This document shows, one piece after another, positions 1 to 7,912 of a DNA stretch of 64,000 nt. The DNA is from Lichenicoccus sp963693035 (lineage in GTDB: Bacteria; Pseudomonadota; Alphaproteobacteria; Acetobacterales; Acetobacteraceae): assembly GCA_963693035.2 (NCBI GenBank), contig CAXMMQ010000004.1:248001-312000 (forward strand), written 5' to 3'. The notes under the pieces are model-generated. The model was not told where the DNA came from. It searched no databases and saw only the letters and a list, made by a program, of their open reading frames with translations. Numbering within the stretch: the stretch's first letter is position 1; the number at the start of each line of letters is the position of its first letter. Both the position numbers and the translations under genes were made by a program.

Positions 1-183
1 GTCGACGTCGAACGCCGCCACCACCTTGATATCGGACGGCAGGTAGCCGCCGATCTCGGGATGCATCAGGCCGACCACGCCCTCGCGGCAACGGTCGGGC
101 GTGTAATAATGCAGTCCCTGGATCAGGGAACTTGCGCAGTTGCCGATCCCTGCGATGGCGATGCGGATCGTGTCTCGGTTCAT
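1..183 (-). CDS. ino1: Inositol-3-phosphate synthase, N-terminal part (runs off left edge)
   Basis: Sixty-one codons are visible from an ATG at 183; the rest lies beyond the window. The start, MNRDTIRIAIAGIGNCASSL, has the glycine-rich first strand and turn of an NAD-binding fold with the GNCASSL signature of the archaeal/actinobacterial-type myo-inositol-1-phosphate synthases. It is followed by QGLHYY and a second strand, KVVAAFDVD. The enzyme converts glucose 6-phosphate to inositol 3-phosphate in the cytoplasm, feeding inositol lipids or glycoconjugates. The next leftward gene upstream is a glycosyltransferase 44 bp away, so co-transcription with the surface-glycan genes is possible. Family assignment is from the N-terminus only. 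Confidence 0.85.
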   Translation of the reverse strand, partial: MNRDTIRIAIAGIGNCASSLIQGLHYYTPDRCREGVVGLMHPEIGGYLPSDIKVVAAFDVD

Positions 184-227
184 CTTGCTCAGCCTTGGAT
201 TCGAGGAAAAAACGGGCGACCGCAAGC

Positions 228-1196
228 TCATGCCGCGAGTGCCGATTGATCGATGTTGGTGCAGACCATGGCGCTGTAGAGTTGCCTGTCACGGTTCGTG
301 CGGACGTAGGCCGGCGTGATGCGGGCCACCAGTGATTGAGTGCGGACCGAGGCATACCAGTGCGCAACCCGCGTCTCATGCGAGAGCACGTCGGGCAGCC
401 GGATGCGGGTCGAGATGCGAAACCAGTGCTCCGAGATTTCCGGGGGAAGAGGATAGAAAACCGAAGGCTGATGGATGACAAGGGCCTCGCGGTCATGGCG
501 ACCGACAACCTCGCGCAGAAGCTCGGGTCCCAGCCCGTAGCGCCTGACCTGCTGCTCAGGCGACGCGCGGACCATGGCGACGAGATAGGCCGCGATCAGA
601 TCCGATCCGGCTTCTGCGCCCATCACCGCATTATTCACGCTCCGATGGTAGAAACGCTCCATGCGCCTGAACAGCGCCCAGCCATGCGGAGCACGCCGAC
701 AGGCCTTGCGCACGAGATCGAGCGCCAGATGTTTCGAGAGCACCAGCGGAGACCGTGACGTGCGCGCGGACCGCGTCCATACGATGAATTCGCAACCCAG
801 GAATTGCCGGACGTCCAGCAGCGGACGCAGCGACGCGGTGGTGATGGTGTCCAGATCAAGATAGATGCCGCCTTCGCGGTACAGGATCGCCGCGCGCAGC
901 AGATCCGAACGCGCAACCGGAGACCTGAGCCGCCGATAAAGCTCCACGAAGGCGGAGGCCAGGCCGAGACGCTCACCGATCTCGATTAAATAACGGTCCG
1001 GGTTGATCCTGACCATGCGGACGCGGCTTTCGCCTTCCAGCGCCGAGCGCTCTGCGCCAGTCTCGATCTCGTCGGTATGATGGAAGATGATGTCCGGTAT
1101 CAGGCTGCGCTCGGCGGCCGACAGGACCGCGAACACGTACGCCCAGGGCAGCCGCTCGCCGATCCAGCAGAAGTGCAATCGAGGTGGGATCGGCAT
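228..1196 (-). CDS. Glycosyltransferase with DXD sugar-binding region (GT32-like)
   Basis: About 322 residues from the ATG at 1196; a GTG at 1226 would add ten residues, and neither start has a clear ribosome-binding site. The N-terminus PIPPRLHFCWIG is the typical first strand of the GT32/mannosyl-capsular transferase family. The core SDLLRAAILYREGGIYLDLD carries the DXD motif that binds nucleotide sugar through a divalent metal. These enzymes add a sugar to polysaccharide, capsule or lipid acceptors at the cytoplasmic face of the membrane. It sits in the polysaccharide block, back to back with a GT4 gene at 1363. Donor and acceptor cannot be read from sequence. Confidence 0.8.
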   Translation of the reverse strand: MPIPPRLHFCWIGERLPWAYVFAVLSAAERSLIPDIIFHHTDEIETGAERSALEGESRVRMVRINPDRYLIEIGERLGLASAFVELYRRLRSPVARSDLLRAAILYREGGIYLDLDTITTASLRPLLDVRQFLGCEFIVWTRSARTSRSPLVLSKHLALDLVRKACRRAPHGWALFRRMERFYHRSVNNAVMGAEAGSDLIAAYLVAMVRASPEQQVRRYGLGPELLREVVGRHDREALVIHQPSVFYPLPPEISEHWFRISTRIRLPDVLSHETRVAHWYASVRTQSLVARITPAYVRTNRDRQLYSAMVCTNIDQSALAA

Positions 1197-1362
1197 CGGG
1201 TCGGGCCTGTCGGCGTTGCGGCACACCCGATAGAAGCTAACTTAGCGCTACCATGAAGTCCATCTGACGCCCGGGCGGTGGCCAACGCCTACCATCGCTG
1301 GTCGACGAGCTGTGTTGGGCAACTCCTGCGTGTCTTTTTCACTCCAGAAATCAACCAGGATC

Positions 1363-2619
1363 ATGCTGGATAGCGACAACCCGGACGATCTCGCGCGACC
1401 CGGGATTGCCATTTTCCGCAACAACCTGTTCCGGACCTCCGAACCCTTCATCACGCAGCAGGCGCAGCGGCTGGAGCGATACGCGCCGCTCTATCTGGGC
1501 CGGCTCCGCTTCGGTGCCGCGCCGCGGGATGCGCCATCGCTGGCGTTGCGGGACAAGGGCGGCCTGCTCGCATGGCCGGGCATCGGCTGGCAGATGCTGT
1601 CCCGGAGCCCGGAGCCATATCTCCGGCTGCTGGGCGACCAGAAGCCAGCCCTCATCCATGCGCATTTCGGCATCGACGGCGTCTATGCGCTGCCGATCGC
1701 AGAGCGGCTGGGGATCCCGCTGGTGACCACCTTCCACGGCTACGACGCAACATTGTCGACGGCGGCCCTGCTCACCTCGCCGGCCTGGGTGAACTACCCG
1801 TTGTTCCGCCGCCGGCTGGCTCGGCGGGGCGACCTGTTTCTCTGCGTCTCGTCCTTCATACGCGAGCGGGTCCTGGCGATGGGTTTTCCTGCGGAGCGGA
1901 CGCATCTGCATTATACCGGCGTCGATTGCGCGGCCGTGACGCCACGCGATCCGGCCGGGGAGATGCCGGTCATCCTGCATGTCGCGCGCCTGGTCGAGAT
2001 GAAGGGCACCCGATACCTTATCCAGGCCTTCGCTGCCCTGGCGCGCCTGCGCCCCGAGTTGCAGTTGGTCATCATCGGAGACGGCCACCGGCGACGCCGT
2101 CTGCAGGCGCTCGCGGAGGCGTCCGGCGCCGGCAGCCGGATCCGCTTCCTGGGCGCCCGTCCACATGGCGAGGTGCTGGACTGGATGCGCCGTGCAATGA
2201 TGCTGGTGCTGCCGAGCATCAATACGAGGACGGGCCGCGTTGAAGGGCTCGGAATGGTTCTGCTGGAAGCGGCGGCACTCGGCGTGCCGGTCGTGGCCAC
2301 CGACGTTGGTGGCATCCCGGAAAGCGTCGACGCCGGCCGGACCGGGTTGCTGGTGCCGGAGCGCGACTCGGATGCGCTGCAACACGCCATGCTGGCGCTG
2401 GCGGACGACGCCTCCCGGCGCGCGGGGATGGGCGTAGCCGCACGTCTCTTTGTCGAGCGACGGTTCGACATCCGACGGCAGAACGAGGCGCTCGAAGGCT
2501 TCTACACGAGCCTGATCACCAGGCCGCTTGAACGCCAGGCGATTTCGCCCTTTGCGGCGCAGGTGGTAGGAAGCCGGATGATGTCCGCTCCCTTCCATGA
2601 CAACGCGACGCCCACCTGA
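1363..2619 (+). CDS. Glycosyltransferase family 4 (GT-B fold)
   Basis: The 418-residue product starts at the ATG at 1363, preceded by CCAGGA five to six bases upstream; an upstream in-frame start at 1312 looks less likely. The N-terminal half has the acceptor-domain pattern HAHFGIDGVYALPIAERLG and TTFHGYD. The C-terminal half has the donor-binding pattern with LHVARLVEMKGTRYLIQAFA, then IIGDG, and the family 4 E-x7-E region EGLGMVLLEAAALGVPVVAT. This resembles colanic-acid or exopolysaccharide transferases such as WcaL/AmsK. The stop overlaps the next start as TGATG, so the radical SAM gene is translationally coupled to it. Sugar specificity is unknown. Confidence 0.87.
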   Translation: MLDSDNPDDLARPGIAIFRNNLFRTSEPFITQQAQRLERYAPLYLGRLRFGAAPRDAPSLALRDKGGLLAWPGIGWQMLSRSPEPYLRLLGDQKPALIHAHFGIDGVYALPIAERLGIPLVTTFHGYDATLSTAALLTSPAWVNYPLFRRRLARRGDLFLCVSSFIRERVLAMGFPAERTHLHYTGVDCAAVTPRDPAGEMPVILHVARLVEMKGTRYLIQAFAALARLRPELQLVIIGDGHRRRRLQALAEASGAGSRIRFLGARPHGEVLDWMRRAMMLVLPSINTRTGRVEGLGMVLLEAAALGVPVVATDVGGIPESVDAGRTGLLVPERDSDALQHAMLALADDASRRAGMGVAARLFVERRFDIRRQNEALEGFYTSLITRPLERQAISPFAAQVVGSRMMSAPFHDNATPT

Positions 2620-3596
2620 TGCGCGCGCAGTCACTCGGCCGCCGGCTGGCCAGCGCGGCATCCGGCGCACGCTTCCTCGGCCGCGTCGTCGGCTCGCGCT
2701 ACAACCCGCTGCTGGCGCAGGTCGTGGTCACCCGGCGCTGCAACCTGGCCTGCGGCTACTGCAACGAGTATGATGATTTCTCGCCGCCCGTGCCGCTGCA
2801 GACCCTGCTGTCCTGGGTCGATCACCTCGCCGGCCTGAAGACGGCGTCGATAACACTCACCGGCGGCGAGCCGCTGCTGCATCCCGAGCTCGACACCGTC
2901 GTCCGGGCGGCGCGCGATCGCCGGATGATCGTGACCATGATCACCAACGGCTTCCGCCTGAGCCGCCGGTGGATCGACCGGCTGAACGCGGCAGGCCTGC
3001 AGGGCATGCAGATCAGCATCGACAATGTCAGGCCTGACGAAATCTCGATGAAGAGCCTGTCTTCGGTGGAGGGCAAGCTGGCCCTGCTTGCCGAGCACGC
3101 GGACTTCAAGGTGAACGTGAATTCGGTCCTCGGCGTCAGCACCGAGCGGACGCAGGATGTCATCGCGGTCGCGAATGCCGCGGCGAAGCACGGTCTGCAG
3201 CATTCGGTCGGTGTGCTGCACGACCACACCGGCACGCTGAAGCCGCTCACCACGGAGCAGATGCAGGCCTACACGCAGGTCACCAATATCTCGCCGTCCG
3301 TCGTGCACGGCCTGAATTACTGGCTGTTCCAGAAGAACCTGATGCACGGCCAGGCGAACGACTGGAAATGCCGCGCCGGCGCGCGCTACCTGTATGTCGC
3401 AGAGGACGGCCGCGTGCACTGGTGCTCGCAGCAGCGCGGCACTCCGGGCATTCCCCTGCTGGACTACACGATCGACGATATCCGCCGTGAATATCGCACC
3501 GAGAAGGAATGCAGCCCGACCTGTACGCTGAGCTGCGTTCACCAGATGAGCATGTTCGACCGCTATCGTGGAGCGCAGACCGCCGCCGGTCACTGA
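2619..3596 (+). CDS. Radical SAM protein with extra C-terminal cysteines (SPASM-like)
   Basis: 325 residues. The radical SAM cluster motif CNLACGYC supplies C41, C45 and C48 for the [4Fe-4S] cluster that cleaves S-adenosylmethionine. TLTGGEPLLHPELD is the GGE region that binds the methionine part of SAM. The C-terminus has CRAG, WCSQQ and CSPTCTLSC, enough cysteines for auxiliary clusters as in SPASM/twitch enzymes. Such enzymes modify peptides, cofactors or sugars by radical chemistry. The coupling to a GT4 gene and the flanking polysaccharide genes suggest a modification of the glycan or its lipid carrier, but that is inference. It converges on the flippase gene with a seven-base overlap of the two stop ends. 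Confidence 0.85.
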   Translation: MRAQSLGRRLASAASGARFLGRVVGSRYNPLLAQVVVTRRCNLACGYCNEYDDFSPPVPLQTLLSWVDHLAGLKTASITLTGGEPLLHPELDTVVRAARDRRMIVTMITNGFRLSRRWIDRLNAAGLQGMQISIDNVRPDEISMKSLSSVEGKLALLAEHADFKVNVNSVLGVSTERTQDVIAVANAAAKHGLQHSVGVLHDHTGTLKPLTTEQMQAYTQVTNISPSVVHGLNYWLFQKNLMHGQANDWKCRAGARYLYVAEDGRVHWCSQQRGTPGIPLLDYTIDDIRREYRTEKECSPTCTLSCVHQMSMFDRYRGAQTAAGH

Positions 3597-5053
3597 GCGG
3601 AACTGCGTCGCTCCCACAGCAGCAGGGCGGCATAGACCGCTGCGGTCGCGGCAACGACCAGCGCCAGCCGCGCCCTGGGATCCGGGCCAATCAGCAGGCC
3701 GCCGCCCGCGACGAGCAGGACCAGCGCCACGACGCCGATACAGGGCGCCGCGAAGGCCGTCGCCAGCGCACCGGGCCTGATCCCCCACCGCCGGCGCAGG
3801 AGCCACGCCGCCCAGAGCAACACGGGCGGGTAGATGGCAGGCCAGCAGGCGGCGGCGGCGATGATCCCCGTACTGGCCGGGAAGGTCAGACCGACCAGCA
3901 GGATGGCCGACGCCAGCAGCAGCAGGGTTGCAAGGCCAAGGCGGGCGGCGACCCCCGGGCGGCCGGCGCCCAGCATCATGGTGGAGAACAGCATCGTCAT
4001 CACCCGCAGCAGGGCCGCCGCCGCGAGGAACCGCAACGGCGTGGCGGCGAGGATGTAGCTGCTGCCCTGGTCATCATGCAGCAGCGTCATGAGGGGGGTG
4101 GCGGCAAGCGCCAGTGCTGCCATCAGCGGCGCCACCAGCACCGCGATCTTGCCGAGCGACCAGCGCAGGATCGGCGTGAGGTCGGCCGCCCGCGTCGAGG
4201 CACGGGCGAAGACCGGCAGCGTGGTCCGGTTGACCAGCGTGCCGACCGCCATCGCCGGCTCCATCGCGACATCGAACGCCACCCGATAGACCGCCAGCAG
4301 GGACGGTCCGTAGAACCAGCCGATCAGCATGTAGTCGACGTTCTTGAACATCTGCTCGGAGATGTTGCTGGTCGCGGCGCGCCAGCCATAGCGGGCCAGC
4401 GGCAGGACCGCCGCCATCTGCACGCCGAGCCTGTCACGATGTAGCCGGGGCCTGTAGGGACGCGCGACGAGCGCGCCGACCATGATGTAGAAGCCGCTCG
4501 CCGCGTGACCCACCACCAGCGCCCAGACCCCGGCGCCCATCGCGCCGAGCGCCAGCCGGGTCACGGCGGCGGCGAAGGTGGCGCAGACATTGACGATCGC
4601 GATGCGCTCGAATTGCAGGTTCCGGTTCAGCATCGCCAGCGGTATCAGGGCGACTCCGACCAGCGGCTGCTTGATGACGATCGCCAGGAAGTATTTCGCC
4701 ATCCCCGGCATGCCGTAGATCGACGCGAGCACCGGTGCCGCCAGGAGGGTCAGCGTGCCGACGAGGATGGCGGCCACAATCACGTACCAGAACAGCGCAT
4801 CGACCTGCCGGCGGGACACCGCCCGGGACTGGATCAGCGCCTCGCTGGTGCCGAGGCCGTTGAAGGCCTCGACGACCATGCCGATCGACAGCACCAGCGA
4901 CGCGATGCCGACCTGCTGCTTGCTCAGGAACAGCAGCATTGCGAGGATGGTGCCGAAATCGATGATCTTCGCGGCGATGGTGGCGCCGCCCAGCCAGTTG
5001 AAGCCACGGCCCAGAGAGCGGCGATGATCCTGCCCATGGGCGCGATCAGGCAT
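3590..5053 (-). CDS. Polysaccharide flippase (Wzx/MVF-like, oligosaccharide transporter)
   Basis: 487 residues from the ATG at 5053. That start overlaps the last eight bases of the upstream GT4 gene, and upstream extensions would run far into it. The protein begins RGFNWLGGATIAAKIIDFG and is hydrophobic throughout with roughly a dozen predicted membrane helices. The segment SKQQVGIASLVLSIGMVVEAF is typical of lipopolysaccharide-biosynthesis (PST) transporters. These proteins flip lipid-linked oligosaccharide repeat units across the inner membrane before polymerisation. Neighbouring glycosyltransferases give the expected context. No Wzy polymerase or chain-length regulator is seen in this window. 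Confidence 0.85.
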   Translation of the reverse strand: MPDRAHGQDHRRSLGRGFNWLGGATIAAKIIDFGTILAMLLFLSKQQVGIASLVLSIGMVVEAFNGLGTSEALIQSRAVSRRQVDALFWYVIVAAILVGTLTLLAAPVLASIYGMPGMAKYFLAIVIKQPLVGVALIPLAMLNRNLQFERIAIVNVCATFAAAVTRLALGAMGAGVWALVVGHAASGFYIMVGALVARPYRPRLHRDRLGVQMAAVLPLARYGWRAATSNISEQMFKNVDYMLIGWFYGPSLLAVYRVAFDVAMEPAMAVGTLVNRTTLPVFARASTRAADLTPILRWSLGKIAVLVAPLMAALALAATPLMTLLHDDQGSSYILAATPLRFLAAAALLRVMTMLFSTMMLGAGRPGVAARLGLATLLLLASAILLVGLTFPASTGIIAAAACWPAIYPPVLLWAAWLLRRRWGIRPGALATAFAAPCIGVVALVLLVAGGGLLIGPDPRARLALVVAATAAVYAALLLWERRSSAQ

Positions 5054-6299
5054 TTGGTTCGGGCGGCAGCACCCACGAGCGGGTCCGGGCCAGGTGCGCC
5101 AGCCATCTGCCGGACTGCCGCAACCAGGTCCGGGACTGGCTGCGGCTCCAGTGGCCCTGCCGGCGCGAGCGCGGCGCGGCATCGGCGGCGGCGGCAAGCC
5201 CTTCGATCAGCCCGGCGATCCTGGCCGCCCGCACCGCCCAGGTGAGCTTGCCGCTCTCGAGCCGGGCCTGGGCCGCCATCCGCCCGGCCAGCGCCTGGTC
5301 GCCGAGCACCGCGCGGATGCCATCGGCCAGCGACGCGACGCAGTCCGGGCGGCACAGCCAGGCATTGTGACGGTGGACAAGGACTTCCCTGACATCGGGC
5401 GTGTCGCCGGCCACGATCGGACGCTTGGACGCCATGTACAGGAACAGCTTGAGCGGCAGCACGGTGGAGCCGTAGGTCGCCAGCGGCTTGTGCGAGGGCG
5501 GGATCAGCAGGATGTCGGCGGCGAAGATGTAGCGCGCGAGCATGGCGCCGGGCTGGTAGGCGACGATCCGGATGTTTCCGATCCCGGCGGCCTGGGCCTC
5601 GACCGGGCCGTCGCCGGCGGAGCCCACCAGGATGAACAGGATGTCGGGCAGGAGGGTTGCTGCCTGCAGGACGAGGTCGAGGCCCTTCTTGTGGTTGAGG
5701 CGACCGGTATAGACGACGGTGGCCTGGGCAACGCCCACCCCGATCTGCCGCTTCGCCGCGTCCAGCGAGACCGGATCCCGCAGGCGGCCGGGCTCGAAGC
5801 CGTTGCGCACGCAATGCAGCTTGCCGGCCGGCACGCCGAGCTCAAGGTATTTGCGCCTTGTATAGTCGGAGTGGCAGATATTGAGCAGGAAGCGCGGGTT
5901 ACAGAGCAGGCGGTGGATCCAGAACTGCAAGGGCGGGATCTGGTCGCCCCAAGGCCGATAATGGTCGAACACAACGCGTTGCCCCGCCAGCACCGACACC
6001 CAGGCGACCCAGAGATTGCGCGTGTAGATGATGTCGGCCTGCCTGAACTGCCGCCGCAACGCCAGGGTCAGGCCGCAGAGCAGGTGCCGCAATGCCGGCG
6101 GCCGCACCGGCGCCCAGGCGCGCACCACCTGCATGCCGGCGAGCCTGGCCACCGGTGCCGCGGCGGCCGGGGTCGCCAGCGGCAGGTGCAGCCAGCACTG
6201 GCGCATGTGCCTGGCGAGATAGCGGGCGGTGGTGGTGAAGACCTCCGCATCGGCCTCGTTGCTCGGCAACGGGTTCTCGAACGCGAACAGGACATTCAT
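5046..6299 (-). CDS. Glycosyltransferase family 4
   Basis: 417 residues from the ATG at 6299. The N-terminus MNVLFAFENPLPSNEADAEV begins the acceptor-binding Rossmann domain, with a loop after the first strand. The C-terminal donor domain has VVYTGRLNHKKGLDLVLQAA, then ILFILVGSAGDG, and LPLKLFLYMASKRPIVAGDT in place of the classical E-x7-E segment. It is the first gene of a leftward pair with the flippase, eight bases overlapping. The likely role is adding one sugar of the repeat unit that the flippase exports. Donor and linkage cannot be read from the sequence. Confidence 0.84.
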   Translation of the reverse strand: MNVLFAFENPLPSNEADAEVFTTTARYLARHMRQCWLHLPLATPAAAAPVARLAGMQVVRAWAPVRPPALRHLLCGLTLALRRQFRQADIIYTRNLWVAWVSVLAGQRVVFDHYRPWGDQIPPLQFWIHRLLCNPRFLLNICHSDYTRRKYLELGVPAGKLHCVRNGFEPGRLRDPVSLDAAKRQIGVGVAQATVVYTGRLNHKKGLDLVLQAATLLPDILFILVGSAGDGPVEAQAAGIGNIRIVAYQPGAMLARYIFAADILLIPPSHKPLATYGSTVLPLKLFLYMASKRPIVAGDTPDVREVLVHRHNAWLCRPDCVASLADGIRAVLGDQALAGRMAAQARLESGKLTWAVRAARIAGLIEGLAAAADAAPRSRRQGHWSRSQSRTWLRQSGRWLAHLARTRSWVLPPEPNA

Positions 6300-6363
6300 G
6301 GCCGGGACTTGTCGGGCAGGCCCCGACGGCTGGCAAGCGGAAAGCCTGGCCTCCTCGGGGAGT

Positions 6364-6543
6364 TCAGGCGCTCGAGAGGCCGCTGCTAGCCTTTTCGAAG
6401 ACGCTCTTCACCGAGGATCCCAGGGCCGTGACGGACCCGACGATCACCAGCGCGATCAGGCCGGCGATGAGCGCATATTCGAGGGCAGTGACCGCGCGCC
6501 GATCCCCACCCAGGCGGAAGATCAGGGCCTTGAGCGTCAACAT
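6364..6543 (-). CDS. flp: Flp family type IVb pilin
   Basis: A 59-residue protein from the ATG at 6543. It has a short basic leader ending RLGGDRRA, then VTALEYALIAGLIALVIVGS, a single hydrophobic helix with the conserved Glu5-Tyr6 of mature Flp pilins, then a short polar tail. Flp pilins are exported, cleaved by a TadV/CpaA-type prepilin peptidase and assembled into thin adhesive pili by the Tad machinery. The residue before the expected cleavage site is alanine, not the usual glycine. No Tad assembly genes lie in this window. It is divergent from a second pilin at 6995 and shares an 18-residue core with it. Upstream there is only a TTAAC half-site near 6574-6579. Confidence 0.88.
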   Translation of the reverse strand: MLTLKALIFRLGGDRRAVTALEYALIAGLIALVIVGSVTALGSSVKSVFEKASSGLSSA

Positions 6544-6692
6544 GGATGCACCCGCGAGTGTTGCAGAGTCGTCGTTAACTCAATCATAGCGTGCGAAGTC
6601 ATCATTGCAACGGAATGAACACGAATGCCTGGCGGCCCTTCCACGGACCGGGCAGCAGGCCCAAGGTTTGTGGGACTTGGAGGCCAACCGAC

Positions 6693-6878
6693 GTGCATGA
6701 AGAACTTCCAGAGCGTCCGCGGACGCGCCTGACCATCCTGCCGCTCGACGATCTCGGGGTGGCTGAACTGCGCGCCTATATCGACGAGCTGCAGGGCGAG
6801 ATCGCCCGCGCCGAGGCGATGGTTGGCCGGAAGCAGGACCATCTCGGCGCGGCCGCGAAGATCTTCGGGTCTCGCTGA
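6693..6878 (+). CDS. DUF1192 family small protein
   Basis: 61 residues from a GTG at 6693 with GGAGG nine bases upstream at 6679-6683. The core LRAYIDELQGEIARAEAMVG is the coiled-coil-like signature of DUF1192, a family of about 60 residues common in alphaproteobacteria and of unknown function. The protein is short, charged and presumably cytoplasmic. It lies between two divergent Flp pilin genes, but nothing else links it to pili. Length and motif match the family well. Confidence 0.85.
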   Translation: MHEELPERPRTRLTILPLDDLGVAELRAYIDELQGEIARAEAMVGRKQDHLGAAAKIFGSR

Positions 6879-6907
6879 GGGGCGCGGCCGGGCAGCCAGA
6901 TATGTCT

Positions 6908-6923
6908 TGAACCTCCAGGTTCA
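6908..6923 (+). terminator. Short hairpin after the DUF1192 gene
   Basis: TGAACC-TCCA-GGTTCA forms a perfect six-base stem with a four-base loop, 30 bases past the DUF1192 stop. No run of T follows, so it is at best a weak or factor-assisted terminator separating that gene from the pilin promoter. Confidence 0.3.
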
Positions 6924-6934
6924 GCTCCGTAGTG

Positions 6935-6950
6935 TTAAATGATCATTAAC
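6935..6950 (+). promoter_or_regulatory. CtrA-type binding box upstream of the Flp pilin
   Basis: TTAA, seven bases, then TTAAC: an exact match to the CtrA consensus TTAA-N7-TTAAC known from Caulobacter and relatives. It ends 44 bases before the ATG of the pilin at 6995, a normal distance for a box overlapping the -35 region. In Caulobacter crescentus CtrA activates pilA, so the placement makes biological sense. The inner ATGATCAT is itself palindromic. Binding is inferred from sequence alone. Confidence 0.6.
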
Positions 6951-6994
6951 AACTTCGTTTGCCTGGCTCTCCGGGCGAGGGATAGGAGCGGCCC

Positions 6995-7177
6995 ATGCTG
7001 GCCAGATGGATGATGGTCTGCGTCTTTCTGGGAAAGGATCGCCGCGCGGTCACCGCCCTGGAGTACGCGCTCATCGCCGGCCTCATAGCCGTCGTGATCA
7101 TCTCCGCGGTGTCGACTCTCGGCACCAAAGTCAATGCCGTGTTCCTCAAGGTCGCAACCGCCGCCTCGTCCGCCTGA
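6995..7177 (+). CDS. flp: Flp family type IVb pilin
   Basis: 60 residues from the ATG at 6995, with AGGAG six bases upstream. The leader ends FLGKDRRA, followed by VTALEYALIAGLIAVVIISA, the hydrophobic N-terminal helix with Glu5-Tyr6 of Flp pilins, then a short C-terminal tail ending AASSA. As in the partner pilin at 6364-6543, the residue before the predicted cleavage point is alanine. The protein is expected to be processed at the inner membrane and assembled by a Tad system encoded elsewhere. A CtrA-like box at 6935-6950 suggests cell-cycle-linked expression. Confidence 0.9.
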   Translation: MLARWMMVCVFLGKDRRAVTALEYALIAGLIAVVIISAVSTLGTKVNAVFLKVATAASSA

Positions 7178-7369
7178 GGCCGCGTACCGTCGGCCGCGAA
7201 CGGGTTTCCGAAGAACTCCCGCTGCTGGATGAGAGCGGTCCGCAGGCCCGAGTGATTTTCCGAGCACCGGAGCGGAGCGGCCTTCTGGCCGTGAGGACTA
7301 AAGCGCAGGAAAGGTGCTCAATCCTCGGTAAAGAGGGAATTGCGGCGCCGGGAGTTTCTCAGCAGCCTG

Positions 7370-7525
7370 CTACAGCACCTGGGCGCGCATCCCGTCCATC
7401 CATTCCCGGGCCTGCGCCTGCGTGACCGGGCCATGCACCAGCAGCCAGCTTTTGCCGCAGAGCCAGCGGACGTACCAGTGCCCTTCGTCATCCGAGAGCA
7501 GGCGATAGCGGATCTCGACGGCCAA
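7370..7525 (-). CDS. Small hypothetical protein, 51 residues, TTG start
   Basis: Reading leftwards from a TTG at 7525, the product starts with AVEIRYRLLSDDEGHWYVRW after the initiator and ends AREWMDGMRAQVL. Support for it being real is a GGGGGAG ribosome-binding site seven bases upstream, an in-frame TAG 21 bases upstream that leaves TTG as the only start, and a protein-like composition with four tryptophans and alternating strands. No family is recognised. It is too short and compact to hold an enzyme domain and has no signal peptide or membrane helix. It could be chance in GC-rich DNA, but the ribosome-binding site argues against that. Confidence 0.5.
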   Translation of the reverse strand: MAVEIRYRLLSDDEGHWYVRWLCGKSWLLVHGPVTQAQAREWMDGMRAQVL

Positions 7526-7912
7526 TCTGCAACTCCCCCGGGCTGGCTATGCGCCTGCGAAACGTTCCACATCCGAAGCAGCGGCTTCAACCAGAATATG
7601 CGGCGGACGCACTCCCGGCATCCCGGCAATCATGGCCACAGCGCACGAATCGGTGGTTGTCCCGGCGAACAGCCGGGCTAGCGGCCCCCAATCGCAGGTC
7701 CGTGAAGTCTCCGGCATCCCGTCAAAGAGTAATCCTGTAGTCGATCTCGCGGCACCGGCACCAACCTCGGAAAATACCTACGCAGGTTTGGCGTCTCGTG
7801 ATGTTCAGCGCTGCCGATGCAGGCTTGCCGATGCTTGTTGCGCTGTCGTCAAGGTCGTCCGATGCTGTTAGACTGCGGAAACGCGGAACGGCCCGTGCGG
7901 GAATGCTCACGG
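7526..7912. other. 387-bp stretch with no recognised gene
   Basis: This region lies between the small TTG-started ORF and the CheB/CheR gene. Both strands contain only short frames whose products look like antisense or chance translations. It presumably holds the promoters of the two flanking divergent genes, but I see no convincing -35/-10 pair, operator palindrome or hairpin. Confidence 0.4.

Noticed and set aside
6574..6579. GTTAAC upstream of the leftward pilin as a second CtrA site
   Set aside because: Only one half of the TTAA-N7-TTAAC motif is present (the other is CTAT), too weak to call.
7549..7740. Short plus-strand frames in the gap before the CheB-CheR gene
   Set aside because: No ribosome-binding sites, low protein-likeness and no motifs.
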